Translations under genes and position numbers: made by a program
DNA from: Hungatella sp. UBA3147
GTDB taxonomy: Bacteria; Bacillota; Clostridia; Lachnospirales; Lachnospiraceae
NCBI GenBank assembly: GCA_002365025.1
Contig: DEYX01000344.1
Span: 1 to 12,825 of the forward strand
Length of the DNA: 12,825 nucleotides
Direction of reading: 5' to 3'
Shown here: positions 6,452-12,527 of the stretch, piece after piece
Layout: each line of letters starts with the position of its first letter
Position numbering within the stretch: position 1 is the first letter of the stretch
The notes under the pieces: model-generated
What the model was told of the DNA's origin: nothing
Database searches by the model: none
The model's input: only the letters and a program-made list of their open reading frames with translations

Positions 6452-7104
6452 GATATTTTTCTATCTCCTTTTTCTTCTTTATCCATTATCTGCCCGCACC
6501 ATTCCTTTAGCATGCATTCCCCGCACTTTGCCTTCCTTGCCGTGCAGATTGCCCTGCCATGATAAATCAACTGAAAATTGATCCGGTTCCAGTGGTCCTT
6601 TGGCAGTACCCGTTGCAATTCGACTTCCACCTCCGCAGGATTTTTCCCAGAGGCCCAGCCCATACGCCTTGCAATGCGAAATACATGGGTATCCACAGTG
6701 ACCCCAGGGATTCCGTAAGCATCTGCCAGAAATAAGGTTGCGGTTTTTCTGCCCACTCCTGCCAGATTTAAGACCCCGTCGATATCCCTTGGAACCTCGC
6801 CTCCATATTCCTCTGCGATTTGACTGCAGCATTTTTTCAAATTCTTCGCCTTATTCTTATAAAGCCCAATGGATCGTATGGAATCCTCGATTTCTTCCAG
6901 CGGTGCTTCTGCCATCTGCTCTACGGTCTGATAACGCTGAAACAGCTGGGGAAGCACCTCTTCCACTTGTTTGTCTGTACTTTGGGCGCTGAGCATGATA
7001 GCCGCAAGTAGCTGCCATGGCTGCTGATGGTAGAATCCCTCCTTTGTCACACCGTAAACCTGGTCCAATTTTTCAAGTATATAACTGACATCTTTCTTTT
7101 TCAT
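6448..7104 (-). CDS. nth: Endonuclease III (DNA glycosylase/AP lyase)
   Basis: This enzyme removes oxidised pyrimidines from DNA and cuts the resulting abasic site in base excision repair. From the ATG at 7102-7104 the product is 218 aa. The helix-hairpin-helix LAGVGRKTA carries the catalytic Lys120, VDTHVFR carries Asp138, and the 4Fe-4S loop is C187-x6-C194-x2-C197-x5-C203. These numbers equal those of E. coli Nth, which strongly supports this start. The frame is open a further 42 codons upstream, but that part overlaps the end of the preceding nuclease gene. The ribosome site is modest (GAAGGTTGGG, 7-12 nt upstream). The gene follows the EndoQ-like gene by 46 nt and overlaps the LOR gene by four. 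Confidence 0.96.
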   Translation of the reverse strand: MKKKDVSYILEKLDQVYGVTKEGFYHQQPWQLLAAIMLSAQSTDKQVEEVLPQLFQRYQTVEQMAEAPLEEIEDSIRSIGLYKNKAKNLKKCCSQIAEEYGGEVPRDIDGVLNLAGVGRKTATLFLADAYGIPGVTVDTHVFRIARRMGWASGKNPAEVEVELQRVLPKDHWNRINFQLIYHGRAICTARKAKCGECMLKEWCGQIMDKEEKGDRKIS

Positions 7105-7150
7105 ACGTATTTCCCAACCTTCCGTCACTTTATAATATCTGCTTTCCTTT

Positions 7151-8419
7151 TCAGGTTCGGCTGTTGTTGTTTCTCCGCTTGTCAATCTCCTCCGGCTCAA
7201 ACAGCCGAATGATCCCATATTCCCCATCATATCCAGGACTGCACTGAACTTTGCCCTCTCTTAACCGCCTGATTCCCTCTGATATCATATTGCCGGAAGC
7301 ATGCCTGATATCCTCCAAAGGCAGCTCCCGAAGGATATGAAATTCCGGTCCTAAATCCCGTATCATGGACTCATACTGGTTTTGGACTTTCTTACTTGCG
7401 GTTGTATATCCGATAGAAGCCGCGATCACTTCATTAAGAGGGACCAGATTTTCAAACGGCCTCCCGCCTGGAAGAGTAAATCCTTCACTGCGGTCAGCCA
7501 GCTGTTCGATCCGGTGGGACACGCCTGTGGTCAGCTTTCGGCCGCATACCGGGCACTTGCCGGAATATTGTTTCGCTTCTGACGGAGAGAGGCAGAGATT
7601 GCATTTCCGGTGGCCATCATAATGATATTTTCCCTCTTCCGGAAAAAACTCTACGGTTCCCTCTAATCCCTCTCCCTTTTGTATGGCATTCCACAGGCCG
7701 GTATAAGACAAGTCAATATCCAGAAGATTGGCTTCCCTGCCAAGCTTTGAAGGGGAATGGGCATCAGAGTTTGAAACAAGCTGAAAACGGTCCAGAGCCG
7801 ACAAACGCCATATCATAGATGGATCGGAAGAAAGTCCTGTCTCCAATGCATGCACATAGGGAGTTAAATCCTCAAAGCATTCCTCGATCGTATCAAAACC
7901 GGAGAATGCCCCAAACAACGAAAAATGCGGAGTCCAGATATGTGCCGGGATATAGATAGCCCTGGGACATAATTCCAGTGTTATATCCAGGAGGTCATGA
8001 CAATCCAATCCCAATATGGGCCTGCCGTCTGAATGAAGATTCCCAATAGTCTCCAGCTTTTTTGAAATCAGCTCTGCCTCCTCAATACCCGGAAGCAAAA
8101 TGACGCTGTGAACTTTTCTTACTTTCCCGTTTTTCTTATAGATGGAGCTGATCTCTCCGGAGACCACGAATCGGGGAGTCATGGCTTCTGACATAGCTCC
8201 CTTGTCTATACGGTATTCTTCTTTTAATATGTAAAGCCCTTCCTCTGCAGGAATCAGCTTTTCCTTTAATTCCTCACGCCATGCCTGGTGAGTAAAATCA
8301 CCGGTCCCCAGGATGCCGATCCCTTTGCGCCTCGCCCATAAATCCAAATATTCCAGAGAACAATCCTTACTGGTCGCTCTGGAATAATGGGAATGGATGT
8401 GTAAATCTGCTATATACAT
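7151..8419 (-). CDS. Endonuclease Q-like PHP-domain nuclease
   Basis: A 422-aa protein matching the EndoQ family (the older TIGR00375 PHP proteins). EndoQ of Thermococcus and its Bacillus homologue nick DNA 5' of uracil, hypoxanthine and abasic sites. The PHP metal ligands are seen in DLHIHSHYS (His7, His9), GTGDFTH, SGEIS (Glu89), VHSVIL (His104), GLDCHD (His141), PAHIWTP (His160) and SNSDAHSP (Asp219, His221). A zinc-finger-like CNLC...CPVC (273-292) follows, then a C-terminal part with the conserved PGYDGEYG. The start is the ATG at 8417-8419: the GTG three codons earlier is itself part of the ribosome site AGGTG, six nt away. The gene lies 23 nt after the WYL regulator and 46 nt before nth. 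No UvrD-type helicase partner is seen nearby. Confidence 0.92.
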   Translation of the reverse strand: MYIADLHIHSHYSRATSKDCSLEYLDLWARRKGIGILGTGDFTHQAWREELKEKLIPAEEGLYILKEEYRIDKGAMSEAMTPRFVVSGEISSIYKKNGKVRKVHSVILLPGIEEAELISKKLETIGNLHSDGRPILGLDCHDLLDITLELCPRAIYIPAHIWTPHFSLFGAFSGFDTIEECFEDLTPYVHALETGLSSDPSMIWRLSALDRFQLVSNSDAHSPSKLGREANLLDIDLSYTGLWNAIQKGEGLEGTVEFFPEEGKYHYDGHRKCNLCLSPSEAKQYSGKCPVCGRKLTTGVSHRIEQLADRSEGFTLPGGRPFENLVPLNEVIAASIGYTTASKKVQNQYESMIRDLGPEFHILRELPLEDIRHASGNMISEGIRRLREGKVQCSPGYDGEYGIIRLFEPEEIDKRRNNNSRT

Positions 8420-8425
8420 AAATTT

Positions 8426-8430
8426 CACCT
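8426..8430 (-). promoter_or_regulatory. Ribosome site AGGTG that fixes the EndoQ start
   Basis: AGCAGGTG stands six nt before the ATG at 8417-8419. The GTG within it (8426-8428) opens the longest frame but is the ribosome site, not the start codon. The product then begins MYIADLHIHS, as is usual for the family. Confidence 0.75.
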
Positions 8431-8442
8431 GCTTTTGTCGAT

Positions 8443-9405
8443 TTATGTTTTATTATAGCTTTGTTTTCTATGGGTTGCAAGGAGCGGATCCTTCCTTTTA
8501 CCGGCATATTTCTCATAAATTCCCAAGATCAGCTCTGCCATGTCCCTTCTGAATTCCGCCGGTTCCGTAAGTTCAATCTGATCACCCATACTTAACAGCC
8601 AGCTAAAAAGATTCTCCTTGCTGGAAAAATCAAACTCAAATAATAGCTTCCCATCCTCCCGTTCCTTAAAACTGTTCATTCCATACTCCTCGATCAGATG
8701 CCATTTTATTTCCGGCTCACAAACTGCAGTAATATGGAATTGATTGGGATACGGATTTTCCGGAAAGTTCTCAATGGGAGGTAAGGGACGCTTTTCATAA
8801 TGGTCCCCGGTGTCTGAAAGCTCCTGGATCCGGTTTAGTTTGAACATTCGGAAATCTTTCCTGTCCCTGCAATATCCCCACGCATACCAAGAGGACCACT
8901 GGAATATCAAAAGATAAGGGTCAATGGTTCTCTCTGTTTCACCACTTGGAGCATAATAGCAGAATTTTACCGAATGGCCTGCTTCAATGGCTTTCTGGAT
9001 CAGATCGATCTTAGGGGACAGGGAGGCTTTATACCAGGAGGAAAGGTTGATCATGATGTGGCTTTCCGGAACCTGCACCGATGCCTGGTCTGATGACAGT
9101 TTTTTCATAAGCTGCTGGTACCGGTTCGTCCCAGCCACGCTGTCTAAGCTTCTAAGTCCGGTCAGTATGGACTGCATTTCAAAGGAGGTCAGAACGGTCC
9201 GGTCGATCCGGTAGGCCGGCATGATAGATATTCCCCCGTTCTGTCCCTGTGAAGTGGCAATGGGAATACCTGCCCTTAACAGGACCTCCACATCTCTGTT
9301 TATGGTCCTTCTTGAAACCTCAAAGATTTCTGCGAGATAAGAGGCCGTTACCTTTTCCTCTTGAAGCAGGATAGATAAAATTCCAATAAGTCTGTCAATC
9401 TTCAT
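8443..9405 (-). CDS. WYL-domain transcriptional regulator (YafY-like)
   Basis: A 320-aa regulator. Residues 1-60 form a DeoR/HTH_11-type winged helix (VTASYLAEIFEVSRRTINRDVEVL). A WYL domain spans about 130-195, with FQWSSWYAWGYCRDRKDFRMFKLNRI, where the name motif reads W-Y-A instead of W-Y-L. A WCX-like C-terminal domain lies at about 220-300. Several WYL regulators (PafBC, DriD) respond to single-stranded DNA after damage; whether this one does is unknown. The ATG at 9403-9405 has AAGGA about seven nt upstream. A longer frame to 9480 is unlikely because it would cross the promoter at 9431. The gene leads the endoQ-nth-LOR set, 23 nt before endoQ. Confidence 0.9.
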   Translation of the reverse strand: MKIDRLIGILSILLQEEKVTASYLAEIFEVSRRTINRDVEVLLRAGIPIATSQGQNGGISIMPAYRIDRTVLTSFEMQSILTGLRSLDSVAGTNRYQQLMKKLSSDQASVQVPESHIMINLSSWYKASLSPKIDLIQKAIEAGHSVKFCYYAPSGETERTIDPYLLIFQWSSWYAWGYCRDRKDFRMFKLNRIQELSDTGDHYEKRPLPPIENFPENPYPNQFHITAVCEPEIKWHLIEEYGMNSFKEREDGKLLFEFDFSSKENLFSWLLSMGDQIELTEPAEFRRDMAELILGIYEKYAGKRKDPLLATHRKQSYNKT

Positions 9406-9430
9406 AGGCGTTCCTTTCTTTGATGTCCTT

Positions 9431-9459
9431 ATTATATCACGGCAAAAGGTCTCAGAAAA
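9431..9459 (-). promoter_or_regulatory. Extended -10 promoter of the WYL-endoQ-nth-LOR unit
   Basis: TGATATAAT gives a perfect -10 (9431-9436) with an upstream TG (extended -10). The -35 position, 17 nt further, is poor (TTTTCT, 9454-9459) and lies in the inverted repeat. Transcription would start near 9424, about 20 nt before the ATG. Confidence 0.65.
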
Positions 9460-9463
9460 GACC
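9448..9463. repeat. Inverted repeat, candidate operator between divergent genes
   Basis: GGTCT-6 nt-AGACC is a perfect 5-bp dyad that covers the weak -35 region of the WYL gene promoter and lies about 20 bp upstream of the -35 of the divergent small gene. A regulator bound here could control both. The product of the adjacent WYL gene is the obvious candidate. Confidence 0.4.
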
Positions 9464-9483
9464 GTTCTTTCCATCTTCACTCA

Positions 9484-9512
9484 TTGACTCCCTTTTCCAT
9501 TTATGCTAGGAT
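9484..9512 (+). promoter_or_regulatory. Promoter of the 75-aa small protein gene
   Basis: TTGACT (9484-9489), a 17-nt spacer and TGcTAGGAT (extended -10, hexamer 9507-9512) lie 35 nt before the start codon. Five of six -35 bases and four of six -10 bases match the consensus. Confidence 0.65.
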
Positions 9513-9546
9513 GTGCCTAATAATCATGAAAGAAAGGACCTGTTAA

Positions 9547-9774
9547 ATGAACTTAATGAACTTAATGCAGTTAAAGGAATCCTGGGCTGTTTTTAAAGAT
9601 AACCATCCTAAATTTCCCCTGTTCCTGAAAGCAGCCTTAAAAAGCTCTCTGAAAGAAGGAAGCGTGGTGGAAATCCATATTACGCCGCCGGAAGGAAAAA
9701 CTCTTACTACTAATTTAAAGCTCAAGGCTTCTGATCTGGAGCTGTTTGAACAATGGAAAGACTCCTTAAAATAA
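9547..9774 (+). CDS. Small 75-aa protein of unknown function
   Basis: The ATG follows AAGGA by eight nt. The product begins MNLMNLMQLKESWAVFKDNH and ends with FEQWKDSLK. It has a helical N-terminus (about 1-32), a central strand pair (VVEIHITPPEGKTLTTNLKLK) and a final helix, without signal peptide, Cys or transmembrane segment. Similar small proteins with N-terminal MQLK..W..F...HPKFP occur, as I recall, across Firmicutes, with no assigned role. It stands alone, divergent from the WYL regulator and closed by the terminator at 9848, and may be co-regulated through the shared upstream region. Confidence 0.8.
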   Translation: MNLMNLMQLKESWAVFKDNHPKFPLFLKAALKSSLKEGSVVEIHITPPEGKTLTTNLKLKASDLELFEQWKDSLK

Positions 9775-9847
9775 ATTGGTGCTTATCAGGACATGCTGAG
9801 TAAGTAATTGAAAATACTTTGATCGCCTACACGTTTTAAAGGCATAC

Positions 9848-9881
9848 AATAAAGGAATTAGCTTTTGCTAATTCCTTTATT
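9848..9881 (+). terminator. Bidirectional terminator between convergent genes
   Basis: AATAAAGGAATTAGC and its perfect complement (15 bp) enclose a TTTT loop, with T-rich flank on the right and A-rich flank on the left. It serves the small-protein gene on the plus strand and the lipoprotein gene on the minus strand. Confidence 0.9.
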
Positions 9882-9929
9882 AATTATTCTTATGTTAACT
9901 ATTTTTACATTGTTCAGGTCATGTTTTTC

Positions 9930-10664
9930 CTAAGTCAACGGCAGATTCCAATCCAGCAGATAGGGATTGTCGTTCCTTGTTTTGATATCTTCATAGATTT
10001 CCCGCCGGGCATCTCCGCTTTCATAAGACCAAAATTCATACCCTCTTAAGTAACTGTCCATCATCTCATCCCATGATGAAAACCTTTTTTGAATTATCTG
10101 TGCTATTTCAAGTGACTTATCCAATGCTTCCTGTTCCGTATAAAACCCGGCAATATAATACCAGCCGCATAAGGATACTGCACGGCAGTAATCCCAGCCG
10201 TCGATAGCCCCTGCTCCGTAATTTACGTAGTTGTCATACGCGTTTACGAGATAATAAGCTTCCTCTTCGTCACCCACGATTTCACTAAGATATTTGGACA
10301 GCTCCTCCCGTTCAAGTCCCGAAGCATCGTCCTCTTCCATCACCTGCATCAGCGATGCATAGTCGGTCCGGTGCCCTGTGTTAAGCAGCCAGTTTAAGGT
10401 TTCGTCAGCGCTGGCTCTGTCCGTCACATCCCACCATTCCTCCAATGACGCAAGCTCAAGCCGTTTATTGAATTCATTCGCTTTCATGCCTCCCAGGAGC
10501 GTATAATCTCCACCGTTAAGCTCTGTTAAAACAGCATAAGTACCATTGACCCAGAGAATTTCCGGTTGTACTTTTTTCTGCTGCACACAGCCGGCACTTC
10601 CACATAAGATGAGCCCTATGATAAAAAGAAGAAATGTATATTTAAAAAATTTTTGTTTATTCAT
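9930..10664 (-). CDS. Lipoprotein with a DUF1266-like domain
   Basis: A 244-aa protein with a lipoprotein signal: basic start (MNKQKFFKY), hydrophobic core and lipobox GSAGC with Cys26 as the lipidated residue. After it comes an acidic, Trp/Tyr-rich domain whose second half reads GWDYCRAVSLCGWYYIAGF...EQEAL and then RFSSWDEMMDSYLRGYEFW. This is the DUF1266 pattern (W-D-x-x-R-A, G-W/Y-x-x-G-Y/F, S-W-x-E, S-Y-x-x-G-x-x-F-W). The protein should face the outside of the membrane. The biochemical role of DUF1266 is unknown to me. The ribosome site is weak (GCGAG), and the gene follows the DUF5684-like membrane protein by 26 nt, so they are probably made from one transcript. Confidence 0.85.
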   Translation of the reverse strand: MNKQKFFKYTFLLFIIGLILCGSAGCVQQKKVQPEILWVNGTYAVLTELNGGDYTLLGGMKANEFNKRLELASLEEWWDVTDRASADETLNWLLNTGHRTDYASLMQVMEEDDASGLEREELSKYLSEIVGDEEEAYYLVNAYDNYVNYGAGAIDGWDYCRAVSLCGWYYIAGFYTEQEALDKSLEIAQIIQKRFSSWDEMMDSYLRGYEFWSYESGDARREIYEDIKTRNDNPYLLDWNLPLT

Positions 10665-10690
10665 GTCATATTTTATCTCGCGCTTTCCAT

Positions 10691-11119
10691 CTATTGAGGT
10701 CCTACGTACTCAGCGCTGCCAAGTCCCAGTATTGGGAAAAATATCAATGGCAGCAGCACTAAGCCAACAGCAAAACCGCCGCTTCTTCCAAATGCTTTAG
10801 AAAGCTTAACACAATAAATGATGTATATAACAAACGATGCCAATCCTGCAAGGCTGCTTAAGATGCTGCTATCTAAAAATCCTCCAAAAAAAGAAACTCC
10901 CCCTGTAATCAGAACCGCAATAAAATAGCTTAAATTTCCAAATGCGATATCAGACATTATGTAAAGATTATAAAATGGTATCAATGACGCCCAGCCCGGC
11001 TTTCCGGCTTTCGAAAAAATCTTCCAATTAGAAACTAAAAGTAAAATACAAACAACTAAAAGAAATACCAAAAGAAAAATACCAAATCCAGCTAAAACAG
11101 CATATAAATCATTATTCAT
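10691..11119 (-). CDS. DUF5684-like integral membrane protein
   Basis: From the ATG at 11117-11119 the product is 142 aa with about four transmembrane helices: residues 5-30, a pair near 55-100, and one near 115-135. Between helices 1 and 2 lies WKIFSKAGKPGWASLIPFYN, and near the end KLSKAFGRSGGFAVGLVLLP, then FPILGLGSAEY. These three motifs are characteristic of DUF5684, sometimes seen joined to signal peptidase or zinc-ribbon parts. The function is unknown. The longest frame begins five codons earlier, but those codons are the ribosome site. It is followed by the lipoprotein gene at 26 nt. Confidence 0.87.
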   Translation of the reverse strand: MNNDLYAVLAGFGIFLLVFLLVVCILLLVSNWKIFSKAGKPGWASLIPFYNLYIMSDIAFGNLSYFIAVLITGGVSFFGGFLDSSILSSLAGLASFVIYIIYCVKLSKAFGRSGGFAVGLVLLPLIFFPILGLGSAEYVGPQ

Positions 11120-11126
11120 GCTCAAT

Positions 11127-11132
11127 TCCTCC
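11127..11132 (-). promoter_or_regulatory. Ribosome site GGAGGA that fixes the DUF5684-like start
   Basis: GGAGGA lies exactly seven nt before the ATG at 11117-11119 and inside codons 1-3 of the longer frame that begins at 11134. The downstream ATG (product starting MNNDLYAVL) is therefore the real start. Confidence 0.8.
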
Positions 11133-11134
11133 AT

Positions 11135-11354
11135 ATGTTTTAAATTATTAAGTACCTAATCATACCTGTCCCCTCCTCAGCGGATTTAATCTGACGCCGC
11201 AAAAAGAGATGTGTTCTCTAAATTACTTATAAACTCGTACATCCTGCCTTTCTCCTTTTCTCTAGTTTCTTCCATATTTTACCACATTGATAAATATTCC
11301 TCAATGTCGTACGGAACAAGAAATTCATTGTTGGGAACATGAGACAGCATTTCC
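11135..11354. other. Intergenic region with short open frames, no known gene
   Basis: The minus strand leads toward the DUF5684-like gene. A weak promoter, GGGACA-17 nt-AATAAT, lies close before it. There is also a seven-codon frame MIRYLII after a strong GAGGAGGGG site just upstream, which could be a tiny leader peptide. A 30-codon stretch ending at TAA 11279-11281 (minus, ...HVPNNEFLVPYDIEEYLSMW) looks protein-like, without a convincing start, and may be the end of a lost gene. I see no riboswitch or terminator here. Confidence 0.35.
11186..11275 (-). CDS. Possible small protein, 18 or 29 aa
   Basis: The frame MEETREKEKGR-MYEFISNLENTSLFAASD ends in TAA. The inner ATG (11240-11242) has AGGAG nine nt upstream, so an 18-aa product is the better candidate. 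It lies in the same orientation as, and upstream of, the DUF5684-like gene. No family is recognised; it could be a chance frame. Confidence 0.2.
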   Translation of the reverse strand: MEETREKEKGRMYEFISNLENTSLFAASD

Positions 11355-11383
11355 TTGTTGTATTTACCAAATTATGGTACAAT
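11355..11383 (+). promoter_or_regulatory. Promoter of the secreted wall-binding protein gene
   Basis: TTGTTG (11355-11360), a 17-nt spacer and TACAAT (11378-11383) preceded by TGg (extended -10). Transcription would start near 11390, leaving an 80-nt leader that ends in the AGGAGG ribosome site (11454-11459), 12 nt before the ATG. Confidence 0.65.
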
Positions 11384-11471
11384 GGACGAATAAGTGCAAT
11401 AACCCGGAAGCTTTGTCCAAGCCTTTCTCACCATAAGGGCGAATATAACAAGCAGGAGGAATAAAAACAGC

Positions 11472-12482
11472 ATGAAAAAGATGATAAAATTATTTGCAGC
11501 CGCATCCCTTCTATCCATATTCATAGCATCAACTGCCCATGCAGGAGCCTGGAAGCAGAACAGCCATGGCTGGTGGTGGCAGGACGGAGATAAGTCCTAT
11601 CCATCTTCCGCCTGGAAATGGATCGACTCTGACGGGGATGGAATGGCAGAATGCTACTATTTTGATGAAAATGGTTATCTACTGACAGGGACCACTGCCC
11701 CCGACGGCAGCACGGTCAATGAATCCGGCGCATGGACCGATCAGGGCATTATCCGCCAAAAGGCCGCCAATCCTGCTGCCGCACGGATCACAAACCAGAA
11801 GGGGATGGAGCTTTACCAGGAAGCAGACCAGAAGAGTTCCGGGCTGCCTGGCCTGGATATTACTGCAGACATCCAGATGAATCTTACTTATGACTGGCTG
11901 GATATCCCGGTCTCCATGAATATGCGGCTTAAATATCATGACTTAAATACTCCAAACATGGAGTTTCTTTACCTGACTACTATGGATATGCTGGGGATAA
12001 GCACGTCAGAGACTTCCTTCTACACCAGGGGCTGCTATTATCTGGATGCGGGAATGTATGATAAATACAAAATGAACATCGGATATGAAGATATGACAAG
12101 AAACATCACTTTGGGAGGACTGACCGGACAGTTTGGGGCATTCCTGGATAACGTACAAATTGCAGACGGTGATGCCGGTAATAAAATCCTTATGTATTCC
12201 AGCAAAGCAGAAGGCCTTGAAACATATCTCACCAATTTCTACGATGAGATATGGCCGACACTTTCAGATTCCAATTATAAGATCAACCGGATTGACGGGA
12301 AAGCAGTCATAAGCCCGGAAGGCTATTTTTCCAAAGAATCCATTTCCATTTACATGACCGTCACCGAAGAGGAAGAGTCTTTAGGCATGCTCATGAATAT
12401 GAATCTGGATTATAATAATCCTGGGAAAGCCGTTTCCATTGAATTTCCTTCCACAGAAGGATATGAAGAAGTCATTTACTAA
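11472..12482 (+). CDS. Secreted protein with aromatic cell-wall-binding segment and LolA-like C-terminal domain
   Basis: A 336-aa exported protein. Residues 1-24 are a Sec signal peptide (MKKMIKLF..., cleavage after AHA). Residues 25-90 hold wall-binding-type repeats rich in Trp and Gly: GAWKQNSHGWWWQDGDKSYP, then SAWKWIDSDGDGMAECYYF and DENGYLLTGTT, like the choline/cell-wall-binding repeats of clostridia, but only one or two units. The remaining 240 residues alternate strands such as DITADIQMNLTYDWLDIPVSMNMRLKYHDL (shown as the stretch 128-157) and recall the LolA/LppX-like fold of DUF6612-type proteins; this is a tentative fold guess. Expected location is the cell surface. It is transcribed alone and ends at the terminator 12486-12527. 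Confidence 0.85.
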   Translation: MKKMIKLFAAASLLSIFIASTAHAGAWKQNSHGWWWQDGDKSYPSSAWKWIDSDGDGMAECYYFDENGYLLTGTTAPDGSTVNESGAWTDQGIIRQKAANPAAARITNQKGMELYQEADQKSSGLPGLDITADIQMNLTYDWLDIPVSMNMRLKYHDLNTPNMEFLYLTTMDMLGISTSETSFYTRGCYYLDAGMYDKYKMNIGYEDMTRNITLGGLTGQFGAFLDNVQIADGDAGNKILMYSSKAEGLETYLTNFYDEIWPTLSDSNYKINRIDGKAVISPEGYFSKESISIYMTVTEEEESLGMLMNMNLDYNNPGKAVSIEFPSTEGYEEVIY

Positions 12483-12485
12483 GAA

Positions 12486-12527
12486 AAGAAAAGGAGGGAA
12501 AACCGCTTGCGGCTCCCTCCTTTTCTT
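12486..12527 (+). terminator. Bidirectional terminator between convergent genes
   Basis: A perfect 14-bp stem (AAGAAAAGGAGGGA with its complement) is topped by a second short stem (CCGC-TT-GCGG). It starts three nt after the stop codon of the secreted-protein gene. Its other end overlaps the stop codon of the minus-strand gene at 12526. Confidence 0.92.

Noticed and set aside
6479..6832. 117-codon frame inside nth in another frame of the same strand
   Set aside because: It is rich in Arg and Gly from out-of-frame reading of a confirmed nth gene with all catalytic and cluster residues in the main frame.
7105..7230. N-terminal extension of nth
   Set aside because: It overlaps the end of the EndoQ-like gene, adds no family feature, and the shorter start reproduces the E. 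coli Nth residue numbering exactly.
9406..9480. N-terminal extension of the WYL regulator
   Set aside because: It would run across the extended -10 promoter at 9431-9439 and has no ribosome site; the ATG at 9405 has AAGGA.
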